A stretch of 64,000 bases of DNA from Flavobacterium akiainvivens (GTDB lineage Bacteria; Bacteroidota; Bacteroidia; Flavobacteriales; Flavobacteriaceae). Every line of letters starts with the position of its first letter. Within the stretch, counting starts at the first letter, position 1. The notes below the pieces were generated by a model that saw nothing but the letters and a program-made list of their open reading frames with translations, was not told the DNA's origin and searched no databases. The position numbers and the translations under genes were made by a program. The stretch spans positions 125,899 through 189,898 of the forward strand of contig NZ_LIYD01000005.1 of assembly GCF_001278115.1 (NCBI RefSeq), given 5' to 3'. Below are positions 27,007-34,840 of the stretch, one piece after another.

Positions 27007-27606
27007 CTACCTGCCTTCTGTCTTTACCAATTTCGCCCTTGTTTTGCTTAAAAACTCAGCAGAAATGCCCAGGTAGCTGGCAATGTAGTGCTGGGCCACA
27101 CGTTGCGGCAGGGTAGGGTACAGCTCTAAAAACTCAATGTATTTGTCTAAAGCCGTTTTGCTTATGGTGTTGATAAGGCGGTTTTGCGTAACCCACAGGT
27201 GCCTTTGCATCAGTATACGGAAAGCGCGCTCAAAGCGGGGTGCACGGGCAAAAAGCTCCTCCTTGGTATCGGGGTTAAACATCAGGAACTCGCTGTCTTC
27301 AAGCGTTTCCACATACAGTTTGCTGGGTTTTTGTTCGTATATGCTGAATGATATGTCGCCCACCCAGCCGTCTTCAATGGCAAACTGCAGGATAACCTCA
27401 AACCCGTTAGGGTCAATATAATACTTGCGTACACAGCCCTTTACCACAAAAGCCTCAAACGGACAAACTTCGCCCTCGCGCAGCATAATGGTTTTCTTCT
27501 GCACACGCTTGTATTCTAACAGCGAATTGAAAATAGCCAGTTCCTCGGGCGTAAAATCCACATAACGGCTAATGCTTTTGTTTATCTGCTCAAAATAAGG
27601 CTCCAT
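27007..27606 (-). CDS. Crp/Fnr family transcriptional regulator
   Basis: A regulator of 199 residues. An N-terminal cyclic-nucleotide-binding domain of about 120 residues (REGEVCPFEAFVVKGCVRKYYID) is followed by a helix-turn-helix of the short Bacteroidota type (RVAQHYIASYLGISAEFLSKTRAKL). The arginine of a cAMP site is not evident, and no Fnr cysteine cluster is present, so the signal is unknown. The promoter at 27623-27630 is adjacent; a convergent repeat-rich region ends the gene. Confidence 0.85.
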   Translation of the reverse strand: MEPYFEQINKSISRYVDFTPEELAIFNSLLEYKRVQKKTIMLREGEVCPFEAFVVKGCVRKYYIDPNGFEVILQFAIEDGWVGDISFSIYEQKPSKLYVETLEDSEFLMFNPDTKEELFARAPRFERAFRILMQRHLWVTQNRLINTISKTALDKYIEFLELYPTLPQRVAQHYIASYLGISAEFLSKTRAKLVKTEGR

Positions 27607-27622
27607 GTTGTAAGGCTTTTAA

Positions 27623-27630
27623 GCAAAAGT
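27623..27630 (-). promoter_or_regulatory. -7 box of the Crp/Fnr gene
   Basis: On the minus strand the sequence reads TACTTTTG, matching TAnnTTTG, 16 bases before the ATG. Confidence 0.5.
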
Positions 27631-27634
27631 AAAG

Positions 27635-27722
27635 TTTAGCCACGAATTTCACGAATTATCACTAATAAAAACGTCTGCAAAGCAAACCTGAATTTGTGTA
27701 ATTCGTGAAATTCGTGGCTAAA
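27635..27722. repeat. Perfect 24-bp inverted repeat pair between the VOC and Crp genes
   Basis: 27635-27658 and 27699-27722 are perfect reverse complements, separated by 40 bases. Each arm itself contains CACGAATT twice. Sequence of this kind (CACGAATTTCACGAATT) is a frequent intergenic repeat in Bacteroidota from memory. As RNA it would form a long hairpin, but no T-tract follows. Confidence 0.85.
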
Positions 27723-27733
27723 ATGCCTTCGAT

Positions 27734-28081
27734 TTATTCCCCGGCCGGCTCCCAAAGTTCAATCTTGTTGCCTTCGGGGTCATAAATCCAGGCAAACTTG
27801 CCGTATGATTCTTCCATGCGGTTGTCGTCTACACGCACACCGGCTGCCTTTAGGTTCTCTATAAGCGCATCAAGCCCCTCCACACGAAAGTTGAGCATAA
27901 ACTGCTGGGCATCGCTGCCAAAGTAGGTGGTGTCCTGCTTAAAAGGGGCAAACACCGTGGAGCCTGCTTCCTGCTGCCACGCCATGCCGTTTACACCCAG
28001 GTGCTCTTCATACCAGGCGGCCAGCGCCTTACTGTCTTTTGAGCGGAAAAAGAACCCGCCAAATCCTGTTACTCGTGCCAT
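27734..28081 (-). CDS. VOC (glyoxalase/dioxygenase) superfamily protein
   Basis: A cytoplasmic protein of 115 residues, one VOC domain: GFGGFFFRSKDSKALAAWYEEHLGV at the start and KFAWIYDPEGNKIELWEPA at the end. Metal ligands typical of glyoxalases are only partly visible (the final Glu in KIELWEP). Substrate unknown. It is directly downstream of the DUF4199 gene (1-base gap). Confidence 0.85.
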   Translation of the reverse strand: MARVTGFGGFFFRSKDSKALAAWYEEHLGVNGMAWQQEAGSTVFAPFKQDTTYFGSDAQQFMLNFRVEGLDALIENLKAAGVRVDDNRMEESYGKFAWIYDPEGNKIELWEPAGE

Positions 28082-28082
28082 A

Positions 28083-28595
28083 TTATAAATTAGGTTTGCG
28101 TTTTAAAATCAGTGCGCTTATAAGCGATACAATAATGCCAATGGGCAGTATCTCGGTATAAGTCATTACAATTACATACCATGGCTTTTTATAGTCAGCT
28201 ACAAACTGGTTCATTTCGGCGGTTGCCTTAGCCAGCTTTTCGGCCGATGCACCTGCCGCCTTAAGCCCCTCAAGGTATTCGGCTGAGTATTTCTCGGCAA
28301 AGTCAGGGTACACATTATACAGGTTGTACAGCCACACCAGCACATACACTGTAGAGGCTATAAGTGATATGTAAAGCCCGATTTGGAATGCCTGCCCAAA
28401 GCTCACCACACCGCCCTGCTGTTTACGGAATTTTACCGTGGCCACAAATATAAGCGAAAACGCCAGCAGCATACTGGCAAAGCCAATAAGCATGGCCATT
28501 TCATTGTGCATAGCACCCGATATAAACGTAATAAGGTAACCAATTACTGATATTCCGCCTGCTATAAGACCATGAGTAAGTACAAGTTTTTTCAT
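28083..28595 (-). CDS. DUF4199 domain membrane protein
   Basis: A 170-residue protein with four hydrophobic segments (about 10-30, 36-55, 72-95 and 140-162) of the DUF4199 type, common in Bacteroidota and of unknown function. Between segments 3 and 4 lies a charged stretch with KYSAEYLEGLKAAGASAEKL. It is probably co-transcribed with the VOC gene. Confidence 0.75.
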   Translation of the reverse strand: MKKLVLTHGLIAGGISVIGYLITFISGAMHNEMAMLIGFASMLLAFSLIFVATVKFRKQQGGVVSFGQAFQIGLYISLIASTVYVLVWLYNLYNVYPDFAEKYSAEYLEGLKAAGASAEKLAKATAEMNQFVADYKKPWYVIVMTYTEILPIGIIVSLISALILKRKPNL

Positions 28596-28711
28596 CTGTT
28601 TTTGTTTTATGATTTATAGGGCAAAGGTGGGCATCTGTACCCAAAACCCGGTCATACTTTAGTATGATTTTGCCTGTTTACGGACGTTTTCACACTTTTA
28701 GGTTATTTTAG

Positions 28712-29176
28712 TTAGGGTATAAGCTGCAGGCGCTTTGCCGCCTCAACCGCCTGGGTGCGCCGTTTTACATCAAGCTTTTCAAACAGTTTAGAGCTGTGCG
28801 TCTTTATGGTATTGAGCGATACAAACAGGCGTTCGGCAATTTCGGCATTACTAAGGCCCTCGCTCATCAGTTGCAGTACCTCAAGTTCGCGCTTGCTTAT
28901 ACCCAGCCGTTCTAATTCATTTTGGTTAAGGGTAAACTCAGTGGGGGCGGGTATGTGCACCTCTTTTTCAATAACAATGGTTTCCTTTTTGGGCTTAGCC
29001 AATTTAAGGGCAAGCCAAACGCCCAGCCCCGTAAACAGCAGCGCAATAAACCCCACATAAACTTCCATAGAGTGGCTCAGCACCAGGAAACGGAATTCAA
29101 GCCACTGAAGCAGTAACAGCAGCAGCGCCAGGCTAAGGCCATACAGCAGCGCGTTTTTGTATTTAAACCAATGCAT
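28712..29176 (-). CDS. LuxR-type helix-turn-helix protein with membrane anchor
   Basis: A protein of 154 residues. Two hydrophobic segments (about 8-25 and 34-55) precede a linker and a C-terminal LuxR/GerE helix-turn-helix: LSKRELEVLQLMSEGLSNAEIAERL, then SLNTIKTHSSKLFEKLDVKRR. No receiver domain is present, so it should be a membrane-linked DNA-binding regulator. The start is the ATG at 29176 (MHWFKYKNALL), after which the frame has membrane features; the longer frame adds 32 unlike residues. Confidence 0.82.
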   Translation of the reverse strand: MHWFKYKNALLYGLSLALLLLLLQWLEFRFLVLSHSMEVYVGFIALLFTGLGVWLALKLAKPKKETIVIEKEVHIPAPTEFTLNQNELERLGISKRELEVLQLMSEGLSNAEIAERLFVSLNTIKTHSSKLFEKLDVKRRTQAVEAAKRLQLIP

Positions 29177-29198
29177 AGGGCAAAGATAGAAAAAGCTG

Positions 29199-29298
29199 CT
29201 TAGCCTCTTAGCTTCTGAGCCGCTAAGCAAGAAAAAAGCCTCACTATGTAAACACGGTGAGGCTTTCTGCAATCTTTTCTAAAAGCTAAGAGGCTAAG
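29199..29298. repeat. Inverted repeat of CTTAG/CTGAG words enclosing a terminator
   Basis: CTTAGCCTCTTAGCT at 29199-29213 is the exact reverse complement of 29284-29298. Around it are further words of the same sort (CTTCTGAG, CAGAAGCT). It encloses the hairpin at 29235-29266. Compare the region at 42541-42739, which has the same architecture. Confidence 0.7.
29235..29266 (-). terminator. Terminator of the ABC transporter operon
   Basis: AAAGCCTCAC (29235-29244) pairs with GTGAGGCTTT (29257-29266); the A-run on the plus strand is the minus-strand T-tract. It lies past the stop of the permease fusion at 29314. Confidence 0.75.
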
Positions 29299-29313
29299 AA
29301 ACTCAGAAGCTTT

Positions 29314-31521
29314 TTAACGCTCATCCGGCAGCCCCAGTTCCCTGCGCAGGGTTTCCTCAAAGGTTTTTTGGCTTGGGCGCGGCATATTGGCATTTATAAG
29401 CTTTCCGTCTTTATCAATCAGTATAAACCGCGGAATAAACTCAATAATGTAGTCTTTGCCAAAGGCTTCGCCGTCATTGGCATGCACCTGTAGCACGCTC
29501 TTGCTTTTTTGCCTGGCATCTACATACCAGTCGGTAATATTGCGGTCGGTGCTAATGGCTACAAACTCCACCGGCTGGTTTTTGTACTTAATGGCCAGCT
29601 TTTCAAACTTGGGCGATTCCTCCCTGCACGGGGCGCACCATGTGGCCCACACATCTATGGCTATAAGCTTGCCTTTATACTGCTCCAGGGTAAACGGTTT
29701 TTTATCTAACCCTGTAGCGGCAATGGCAGGTGCCGGCTGGCCTTTATCAATATTTTGGAGTGATTTGTTCAGGTTGCCAATGCGCTCTGCAAATTTAGCA
29801 TCGGTAAAAGCATCAGCATACTGCCCCACAAGGCTGTCGCGTTCGCTGCGTGCCGAAGCCGCGTTAAGCCCTTCCTTAAGCTGCCAGTATAGCATTTTGT
29901 CTTTAAAAGTACCCGGTTTTAGCTTTTCAATGGCCTGTAGCGCTTTTACGTTCTCATCTATATCGGCATTGTTTTGGGCTATAAGCTGCCCGCGAACGTA
30001 ATCAAAATAAGCCTCGTTGCTCAGCATACCCTCATCGTTAAGCGATACCGTTTTTTTCATTTCGGCAATACCGGGGCTTTCGGGCGTAGGCTTATCCGGG
30101 TAAATGGCCTTGCGCTTTTTTACAAAGTCCTGCCAGTAGTTAAGGTAGGTAATGGTTTGGGCCTTCTTGTTATCTTGTACAAAATCCTGTCGAAACACAT
30201 AATTGTCTGCCGTTTTAAATTTATCGGTATCGGCCATGGCATCTTTCCATTCTTCCACCAGCACATTGGTAAATATGGTTACATCGTCTACCTCATTTCT
30301 TTGCAGGTACCATTGCGCCTCGCTCCAGTTTTGCGCTTCTTCCTTTTTATACTTGTTTTCGGCAAGGCGGGTGCCGGTAATTTTACCATCTATGGCCTGG
30401 TTGTTTTTACGGGCCAGTATGTAAATACTGTCTTTATTGCCCATAACCAGGTTGCCGTTAATGCCGCCGTCAAGCTTAAACATATACACGTCAAGCGGAA
30501 TATCCTGCTTTATTTCATAATGAAACTCATTATTGGTTACCGGGATTTTAGCTATGGTATCCTGCACAAAATTATCGGTAACATACAGGTATTTAAACTG
30601 CTGCTTGCTGTCTATGCGCCCGGCAATAATGGTTTTTCCGTAGGCATCATACATATTGGGCATAAGCACCCATGCCGTTGCGCCAATAAACACAAGGCCC
30701 ATTGCCACAAGCGCACCACCACGTTTTGGGGTTAAGAAAGCGCGTTTCAGGTTTTTGTGCCTGTACCAGTTAAAGCCTAAATACAGTGTAAACACGGCTA
30801 ATAGTATAGATACCACTTCGCTATAGGTAATCCAGTATCCCAGTTCGCTGCCTGTTTTATATTTGGCTACTTTGCCCAGGGTTTCTAATGGGTACCAGTC
30901 TGGTATTACGTTAAATATATTAAGGAACAGGTAAGCCAGCAGCAGGAAGAACCCAATAAGCACACTCCATATAAAGCTGGATATAAGTACCGAAATAAGG
31001 TATTGCACTGCCGTTAAAAACAACGAGGCCAAAAACAGCCTGAGCGCCACCAGCAGCATGGGGCCGGCTTCAAAAGCTATAACGGCATCTTTAGGCGCTT
31101 CCTTAAAAATAAGCAGTATGCTACCAAACAGGTAGCACGAGGCCATAAGCGTTGCTACCGAAATAATACTGCCTATAACCACCACGCTAAATTTTGCAAA
31201 GTAAAAATTAAGCTTGCGCAGGGGCTGGGTTTCCATAAGCTGCCAGCCACCGTTGCGGTGGTCAAGCTGTGTAATGCGGCTTACACTGATTATTATAAGC
31301 AGCGGAAAGAAAAAGCTGGCGTAGCCATCCAGCATTTGTTCAATAAGGCGCTGGTAATAGTTAAAGGGCAGCATATCGCCTTTGCGCATATCGGTATCAA
31401 ATACCATGGCAATGCAATATACCAGCGGCATAAACGCCCCCAGTATTACCGATACCCAGTACAGGCCGGTGCCTTTCTTTTTTATGTGTTCGGCTTTTAG
31501 CGCCGTGGTAAACATATTCAT
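29314..31521 (-). CDS. ABC-2-type permease fused to a TlpA-like thioredoxin domain
   Basis: A 735-residue fusion. Residues 1-300 form an ABC-2 permease with about seven hydrophobic segments (like bacitracin/lantibiotic immunity permeases); 300-590 is a soluble linker with a beta-rich and a helical part of unknown family; 590-735 is a TlpA/ResA thioredoxin domain with KLIAIDVWATWCAPCREESPKF, the CxxC pair Cys-Ala-Pro-Cys. The thioredoxin part must lie on the periplasmic side. The gene follows its ATPase by 7 bases. Substrate unknown. The TlpA part could reduce or fold a partner during export; this is inference. Confidence 0.8.
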   Translation of the reverse strand: MNMFTTALKAEHIKKKGTGLYWVSVILGAFMPLVYCIAMVFDTDMRKGDMLPFNYYQRLIEQMLDGYASFFFPLLIIISVSRITQLDHRNGGWQLMETQPLRKLNFYFAKFSVVVIGSIISVATLMASCYLFGSILLIFKEAPKDAVIAFEAGPMLLVALRLFLASLFLTAVQYLISVLISSFIWSVLIGFFLLLAYLFLNIFNVIPDWYPLETLGKVAKYKTGSELGYWITYSEVVSILLAVFTLYLGFNWYRHKNLKRAFLTPKRGGALVAMGLVFIGATAWVLMPNMYDAYGKTIIAGRIDSKQQFKYLYVTDNFVQDTIAKIPVTNNEFHYEIKQDIPLDVYMFKLDGGINGNLVMGNKDSIYILARKNNQAIDGKITGTRLAENKYKKEEAQNWSEAQWYLQRNEVDDVTIFTNVLVEEWKDAMADTDKFKTADNYVFRQDFVQDNKKAQTITYLNYWQDFVKKRKAIYPDKPTPESPGIAEMKKTVSLNDEGMLSNEAYFDYVRGQLIAQNNADIDENVKALQAIEKLKPGTFKDKMLYWQLKEGLNAASARSERDSLVGQYADAFTDAKFAERIGNLNKSLQNIDKGQPAPAIAATGLDKKPFTLEQYKGKLIAIDVWATWCAPCREESPKFEKLAIKYKNQPVEFVAISTDRNITDWYVDARQKSKSVLQVHANDGEAFGKDYIIEFIPRFILIDKDGKLINANMPRPSQKTFEETLRRELGLPDER

Positions 31522-31528
31522 AAGGAGG

Positions 31529-32437
31529 TTATTTTTGATTGATTAGCGCCATAAACCATTCTTCAAGCCCGTTGAGTATTTTAATTTCATACACATCGGC
31601 CCCAAGGTTTACAAGGGTTTTGGTAAATGCAGGTATGTCTTCACGTGCAGGGAGCTCCAGTACAAACTGGTTGCCGTCAAACGCCAGGGCGGGGTAGTGG
31701 GTGCGCAGCTTATCGGCCCACAGGGCGGCATCTTTAACGCTAACCTGTATGCGGCAGGCGCCACTTTGTTCGGCCAGTTGCTGTATGGTGCCTTCAAAAC
31801 GCAGCTTGCCGTTGCTAATAATACCCACGTGGGTACACATACGTTCTATTTCGGCCAGCAGGTGGCTCGATACAAAAATGGTAACGCCCTTTTCTTTGTT
31901 AAGCTTAACCAGCAGCTGGCGCATATCGCGCATGCCGTTAGGGTCAAGGCCGTTTACGGGTTCGTCAAGCAGCAGCAGCTCGGGTTCGCTAAGCAGTGCC
32001 ATGGCAATGGCCAGGCGCTGTTTCATGCCCAGTGAGTATTGCTTTACCTTGCGGTTGGCATCGCGGGCAAGGTCTACCATTTCAAGCGCCGGGGTAATCT
32101 TGCTGTGGTCTATGCCGCGCAGGGTGGCAATATACTTCATGTTGTTGTAGCCGCTAAGGTGCAGGTACAGCGCGGGGCTTTCTACCAGCGAGCCTATGCT
32201 TTTAAAAACTTCGGGCAGCTGGCCGTGCAGGGGCTTTCCAAAAATTTCTATGGCGTTTTCCTGCTCGGGCAAAATACCGGTAAGCAGCCTCATGGTGGTT
32301 GATTTTCCTGCGCCGTTGGGGCCTAAAAACCCGTATATGGCGCCTTTGGGGATGTTGAGCGACACGTTATCGAGCACTTTGCGGTATTGCGAATACCTAA
32401 AGCTGAGCCCCTGTGTGCGGATGGCATATTCTGGCAT
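31529..32437 (-). CDS. ABC transporter ATP-binding protein
   Basis: The 302-residue ATPase is the partner of the permease-TlpA fusion. It has Walker A GPNGAGKST near residue 40, signature YSLGMKQRLAIAMALL near 135, and Walker B LLLLDEPVNGLDP near 160. The family resembles BcrA-type antibiotic or bacteriocin immunity ATPases. The C-terminal 80 residues are a family-typical extension. It starts the operon, opposite yaaA. Confidence 0.92.
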   Translation of the reverse strand: MPEYAIRTQGLSFRYSQYRKVLDNVSLNIPKGAIYGFLGPNGAGKSTTMRLLTGILPEQENAIEIFGKPLHGQLPEVFKSIGSLVESPALYLHLSGYNNMKYIATLRGIDHSKITPALEMVDLARDANRKVKQYSLGMKQRLAIAMALLSEPELLLLDEPVNGLDPNGMRDMRQLLVKLNKEKGVTIFVSSHLLAEIERMCTHVGIISNGKLRFEGTIQQLAEQSGACRIQVSVKDAALWADKLRTHYPALAFDGNQFVLELPAREDIPAFTKTLVNLGADVYEIKILNGLEEWFMALINQK

Positions 32438-32534
32438 GTGTAAATTGATTGGTTTGCTAATATAACAAAATACCCTTACAAATATTGCGCAACAGGGTTT
32501 ATACCCCTACATTTGGTATATAATATTGTTACTG

Positions 32535-33293
32535 ATGAAAATTGTTATATCGCCTGCCAAAACCCTTGATTTTGAAACAAAGCTGCCCACACGCCGCAAC
32601 ACACAGCCCCATTTTTTGGCTGAAGCCGAAACCGTGCACGCCGTTTTAAAAGAAAAAACACCGCCGCAGCTTAGCAGCCTTATGGAAATAAGCGATAAGC
32701 TGGCCGACCTTAACTGGCAGCGCAACCAGGAGTGGGCAACGCCTTTTACGGCAAAAAATGCCCGTCCCGCCCTGTATGCCTTTAACGGCGATGTATACAC
32801 CGGGCTCGATGCCTATACCATACCTGCTGCAAAACTCAACAGGTTGCAGGACACCCTGCGCATACTTTCTGGTCTTTACGGCCTGCTAAAACCATTAGAC
32901 CTTATACAGCCTTACCGCCTGGAAATGGGCACGCAAATGCCCGTAGGAGACAACAAAAACCTGTACGAATTCTGGAAACAGCAGCTAACCCAGGCCCTGA
33001 ATGCTGAATTGGCCGACGATGAGCTGTTTGTAAACCTTGCCAGCCAGGAATATTTTGGCGCTATAGACGAAAAGGCTCTTAAAGTGCCCGTTATTACCCC
33101 CGAGTTTAAAGATTATAAAGACGGCAAGCTGCGCATGGTAAGCTTCTTCGCCAAAAAGGCGCGTGGCATGATGGTGCGCTACATTATTGATAAAAACATA
33201 AAAACCCTTAAGGGGCTTAAAGGTTTTGATTATGAAGGCTATGCTTTTGATGCAAAACTAAGCAAGGGGAATACGCTTGTGTTTACAAGGTAA
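32535..33293 (+). CDS. yaaA: Peroxide stress protein YaaA (DUF328)
   Basis: YaaA limits peroxide damage by lowering free iron. The 252-residue protein starts at the ATG at 32535 ([15 protein letters not shown]); the longer frame begins with TTG. Family blocks are [35 protein letters not shown] and NLASQEYF, plus the end [10 protein letters not shown]. The gene stands alone, opposite the ABC operon. Confidence 0.9.
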   Translation: MKIVISPAKTLDFETKLPTRRNTQPHFLAEAETVHAVLKEKTPPQLSSLMEISDKLADLNWQRNQEWATPFTAKNARPALYAFNGDVYTGLDAYTIPAAKLNRLQDTLRILSGLYGLLKPLDLIQPYRLEMGTQMPVGDNKNLYEFWKQQLTQALNAELADDELFVNLASQEYFGAIDEKALKVPVITPEFKDYKDGKLRMVSFFAKKARGMMVRYIIDKNIKTLKGLKGFDYEGYAFDAKLSKGNTLVFTR

Positions 33294-33357
33294 GTTCAGG
33301 GTTCAGAATTTGAATTTAGATTAAGTCTCGGTCAAAACATGAACATCATAAAATAAA

Positions 33358-33391
33358 AAATCCCCGAAAGGTTAAACATCTTCGGGGATTT
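33358..33391. terminator. Bidirectional terminator between yaaA and the convergent lipoprotein gene
   Basis: AAATCCCCGAA (33358-33368) pairs with TTCGGGGATTT (33381-33391), with A-run left and T-run right. Confidence 0.85.
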
Positions 33392-33396
33392 TTTTG

Positions 33397-34260
33397 TTAT
33401 TCGTATATGTAAATATAACTGTATTGATATTCAATTATTTCTGTAACATTACCGCCGGATGAGGTGGTGGTTCGTTTTACCGGAAAATTATCGGCATCAT
33501 ATTCATAACTGTAATTAAGTTCTTCGGTTATATTTCCTGCTTCATCATACCTTATAATTTGGGTTACATTGTTTACAAAAGACTTGATGTCACGAGTAAA
33601 CTCATTAGACTCCATTGCTACGATAGTAAAGTAATTTGGTTGGCTTATAAAAGGATTGTTTGCGTTATCATAATAATATTTTACCCTTAAAGTGCCGTCT
33701 TCATTGCGAAGTTCAGATACATTCCCAAAACCGTCATAGAAGTATGAAGTTACAAAAGTTGATCCTGAATTAGGGGTAAGAGCGGATGTGAGTAATACAT
33801 TATTGCTGTCATACGTAAAATCGGCTTCCAGAATAATACTGTTATCATAATCATTTACTTTGTAATGAATAAGCAAATTGTCTTCAAAAAAATATTTCTT
33901 CTGTTGCACAACAAAATCATTCGCCACTCTTATGTAACTTGATTTTGGTCGCTTGATTGAATCAAAACTAATGGCTAAACCTCTGTATGGACTGTTTACA
34001 TTAGTACCGACAATTTGGTTATAATAGTATCCAAAAGCCACATAACTTTGAGATCCCCAATAAATTCCGGTATTTATTCTTGCCAATACCTTAATACTGT
34101 CTATAGGCACCGGGGGAGGTATAACCGTATCATTGCCCGGGTTTGTTATGGTGTCATTAGGATTATTTTCCTGCTGCATGGGTGCATCGTCATTTTGGCA
34201 TGAGGCTATGCAGGCAAGTATAAACAGCATTAATAAATAGGTGAGGAAATTTTTTTTCAT
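33397..34260 (-). CDS. Lipoprotein with YD-type repeats
   Basis: A 287-residue protein with lipobox IASC and a proline- and aspartate-rich linker after the anchor. The second half has YD-like repeats (YDSNNVLLTSAL; YDNANNPFI; YDEAGNITEELNY; YEYDADNFPVK), like the shorter plan of the protein at 4892-5974. Family unknown. Its terminator is shared with yaaA. Confidence 0.7.
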   Translation of the reverse strand: MKKNFLTYLLMLFILACIASCQNDDAPMQQENNPNDTITNPGNDTVIPPPVPIDSIKVLARINTGIYWGSQSYVAFGYYYNQIVGTNVNSPYRGLAISFDSIKRPKSSYIRVANDFVVQQKKYFFEDNLLIHYKVNDYDNSIILEADFTYDSNNVLLTSALTPNSGSTFVTSYFYDGFGNVSELRNEDGTLRVKYYYDNANNPFISQPNYFTIVAMESNEFTRDIKSFVNNVTQIIRYDEAGNITEELNYSYEYDADNFPVKRTTTSSGGNVTEIIEYQYSYIYIYE

Positions 34261-34320
34261 GGCTTGTAAGGTTTATACCTCCAAATATAAGTAATTATTT
34301 TGCTGATAATCAGTAAGTAT

Positions 34321-34350
34321 AAAAAATGCGGCATTATTTGCCGCATTTTT
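34321..34350 (-). terminator. Terminator of the DUF3861 gene
   Basis: AAAAAATGCGGCA pairs with TTGCCGCATTTTTT around the loop TTAT, symmetric enough to act on both strands. Confidence 0.75.
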
Positions 34351-34401
34351 TATAGTATTTATATCCCGGGTAACTATATGCCACTCTTTAGGATAGGTAA
34401 A

Positions 34402-34419
34402 ACTGCCACCTGCTATCTG
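34402..34419 (-). repeat. 18-bp repeat word, inverted copy of 46-63
   Basis: ACTGCCACCTGCTATCTG is the exact reverse complement of 46-63. It is continued to the right by CGACTGCCTACTGTC words, again close to a gene end. Confidence 0.6.
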
Positions 34420-34427
34420 ACGACTGC

Positions 34428-34718
34428 CTACTGTCCCTTAAGTTTTTTCATAAAATCCTTAAAGGCCGGCATAAAGTCGGTAAACAGGGCGTTGTCTTTG
34501 TTGCGCAGCATAACCTCGCTAAACATTTTAAGGCCTATGGCAAACTCGGTGCTTTGGCCCATGTCGTTAAACAGGTCTTTTTGCTGCATCACGTCAATAA
34601 TATTAAACAGGTTGTCGTGGTTGTCAAACAGCACCTCAACACGGCGGTGCAGGTCATCTGCCACAGGGCTGTAAGTGTGTTCGAGTGTAACTTTGTAATG
34701 ATTGTATTTTTTGTTCAT
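34428..34718 (-). CDS. DUF3861 domain protein
   Basis: A 96-residue cytoplasmic protein that covers the DUF3861 domain: KYNHYKVTLEHTYSPV, the NHDNLFNIIDVMQQKDLF centre and the end FAIGLKMFSEVMLRNKDNALF, then FMPAFKDFMKKLKG. Function unknown. It is followed upstream by the repeat at 34757-34811 and the MFS gene. Confidence 0.85.
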   Translation of the reverse strand: MNKKYNHYKVTLEHTYSPVADDLHRRVEVLFDNHDNLFNIIDVMQQKDLFNDMGQSTEFAIGLKMFSEVMLRNKDNALFTDFMPAFKDFMKKLKGQ

Positions 34719-34756
34719 GCTTTGATTGATGATTGTGAAATTTAAAAATTGAAAGA

Positions 34757-34811
34757 TTTAAAGATTGAAAAATTCCCAGTAATTGTTACCCCTAATTTTT
34801 CAATCTTTAAA
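34757..34811. repeat. 18-bp inverted repeat, ATTGAAAAATT type
   Basis: TTTAAAGATTGAAAAATT at 34757-34774 is the exact reverse complement of 34794-34811, with a 19-base loop. Outside the arms further imperfect copies of the word TTAAAATTGAAAGATTTAAAG occur. It lies between the DUF3861 and MFS genes. Confidence 0.75.
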
Positions 34812-34840
34812 TTATTAAATCTTTCAATCATTAAAATAAA

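Noticed and set aside
27635..27722. CRISPR or insertion-sequence end
   Set aside because: Only one inverted pair is present, without spacers, without transposase and without a second copy in the window.
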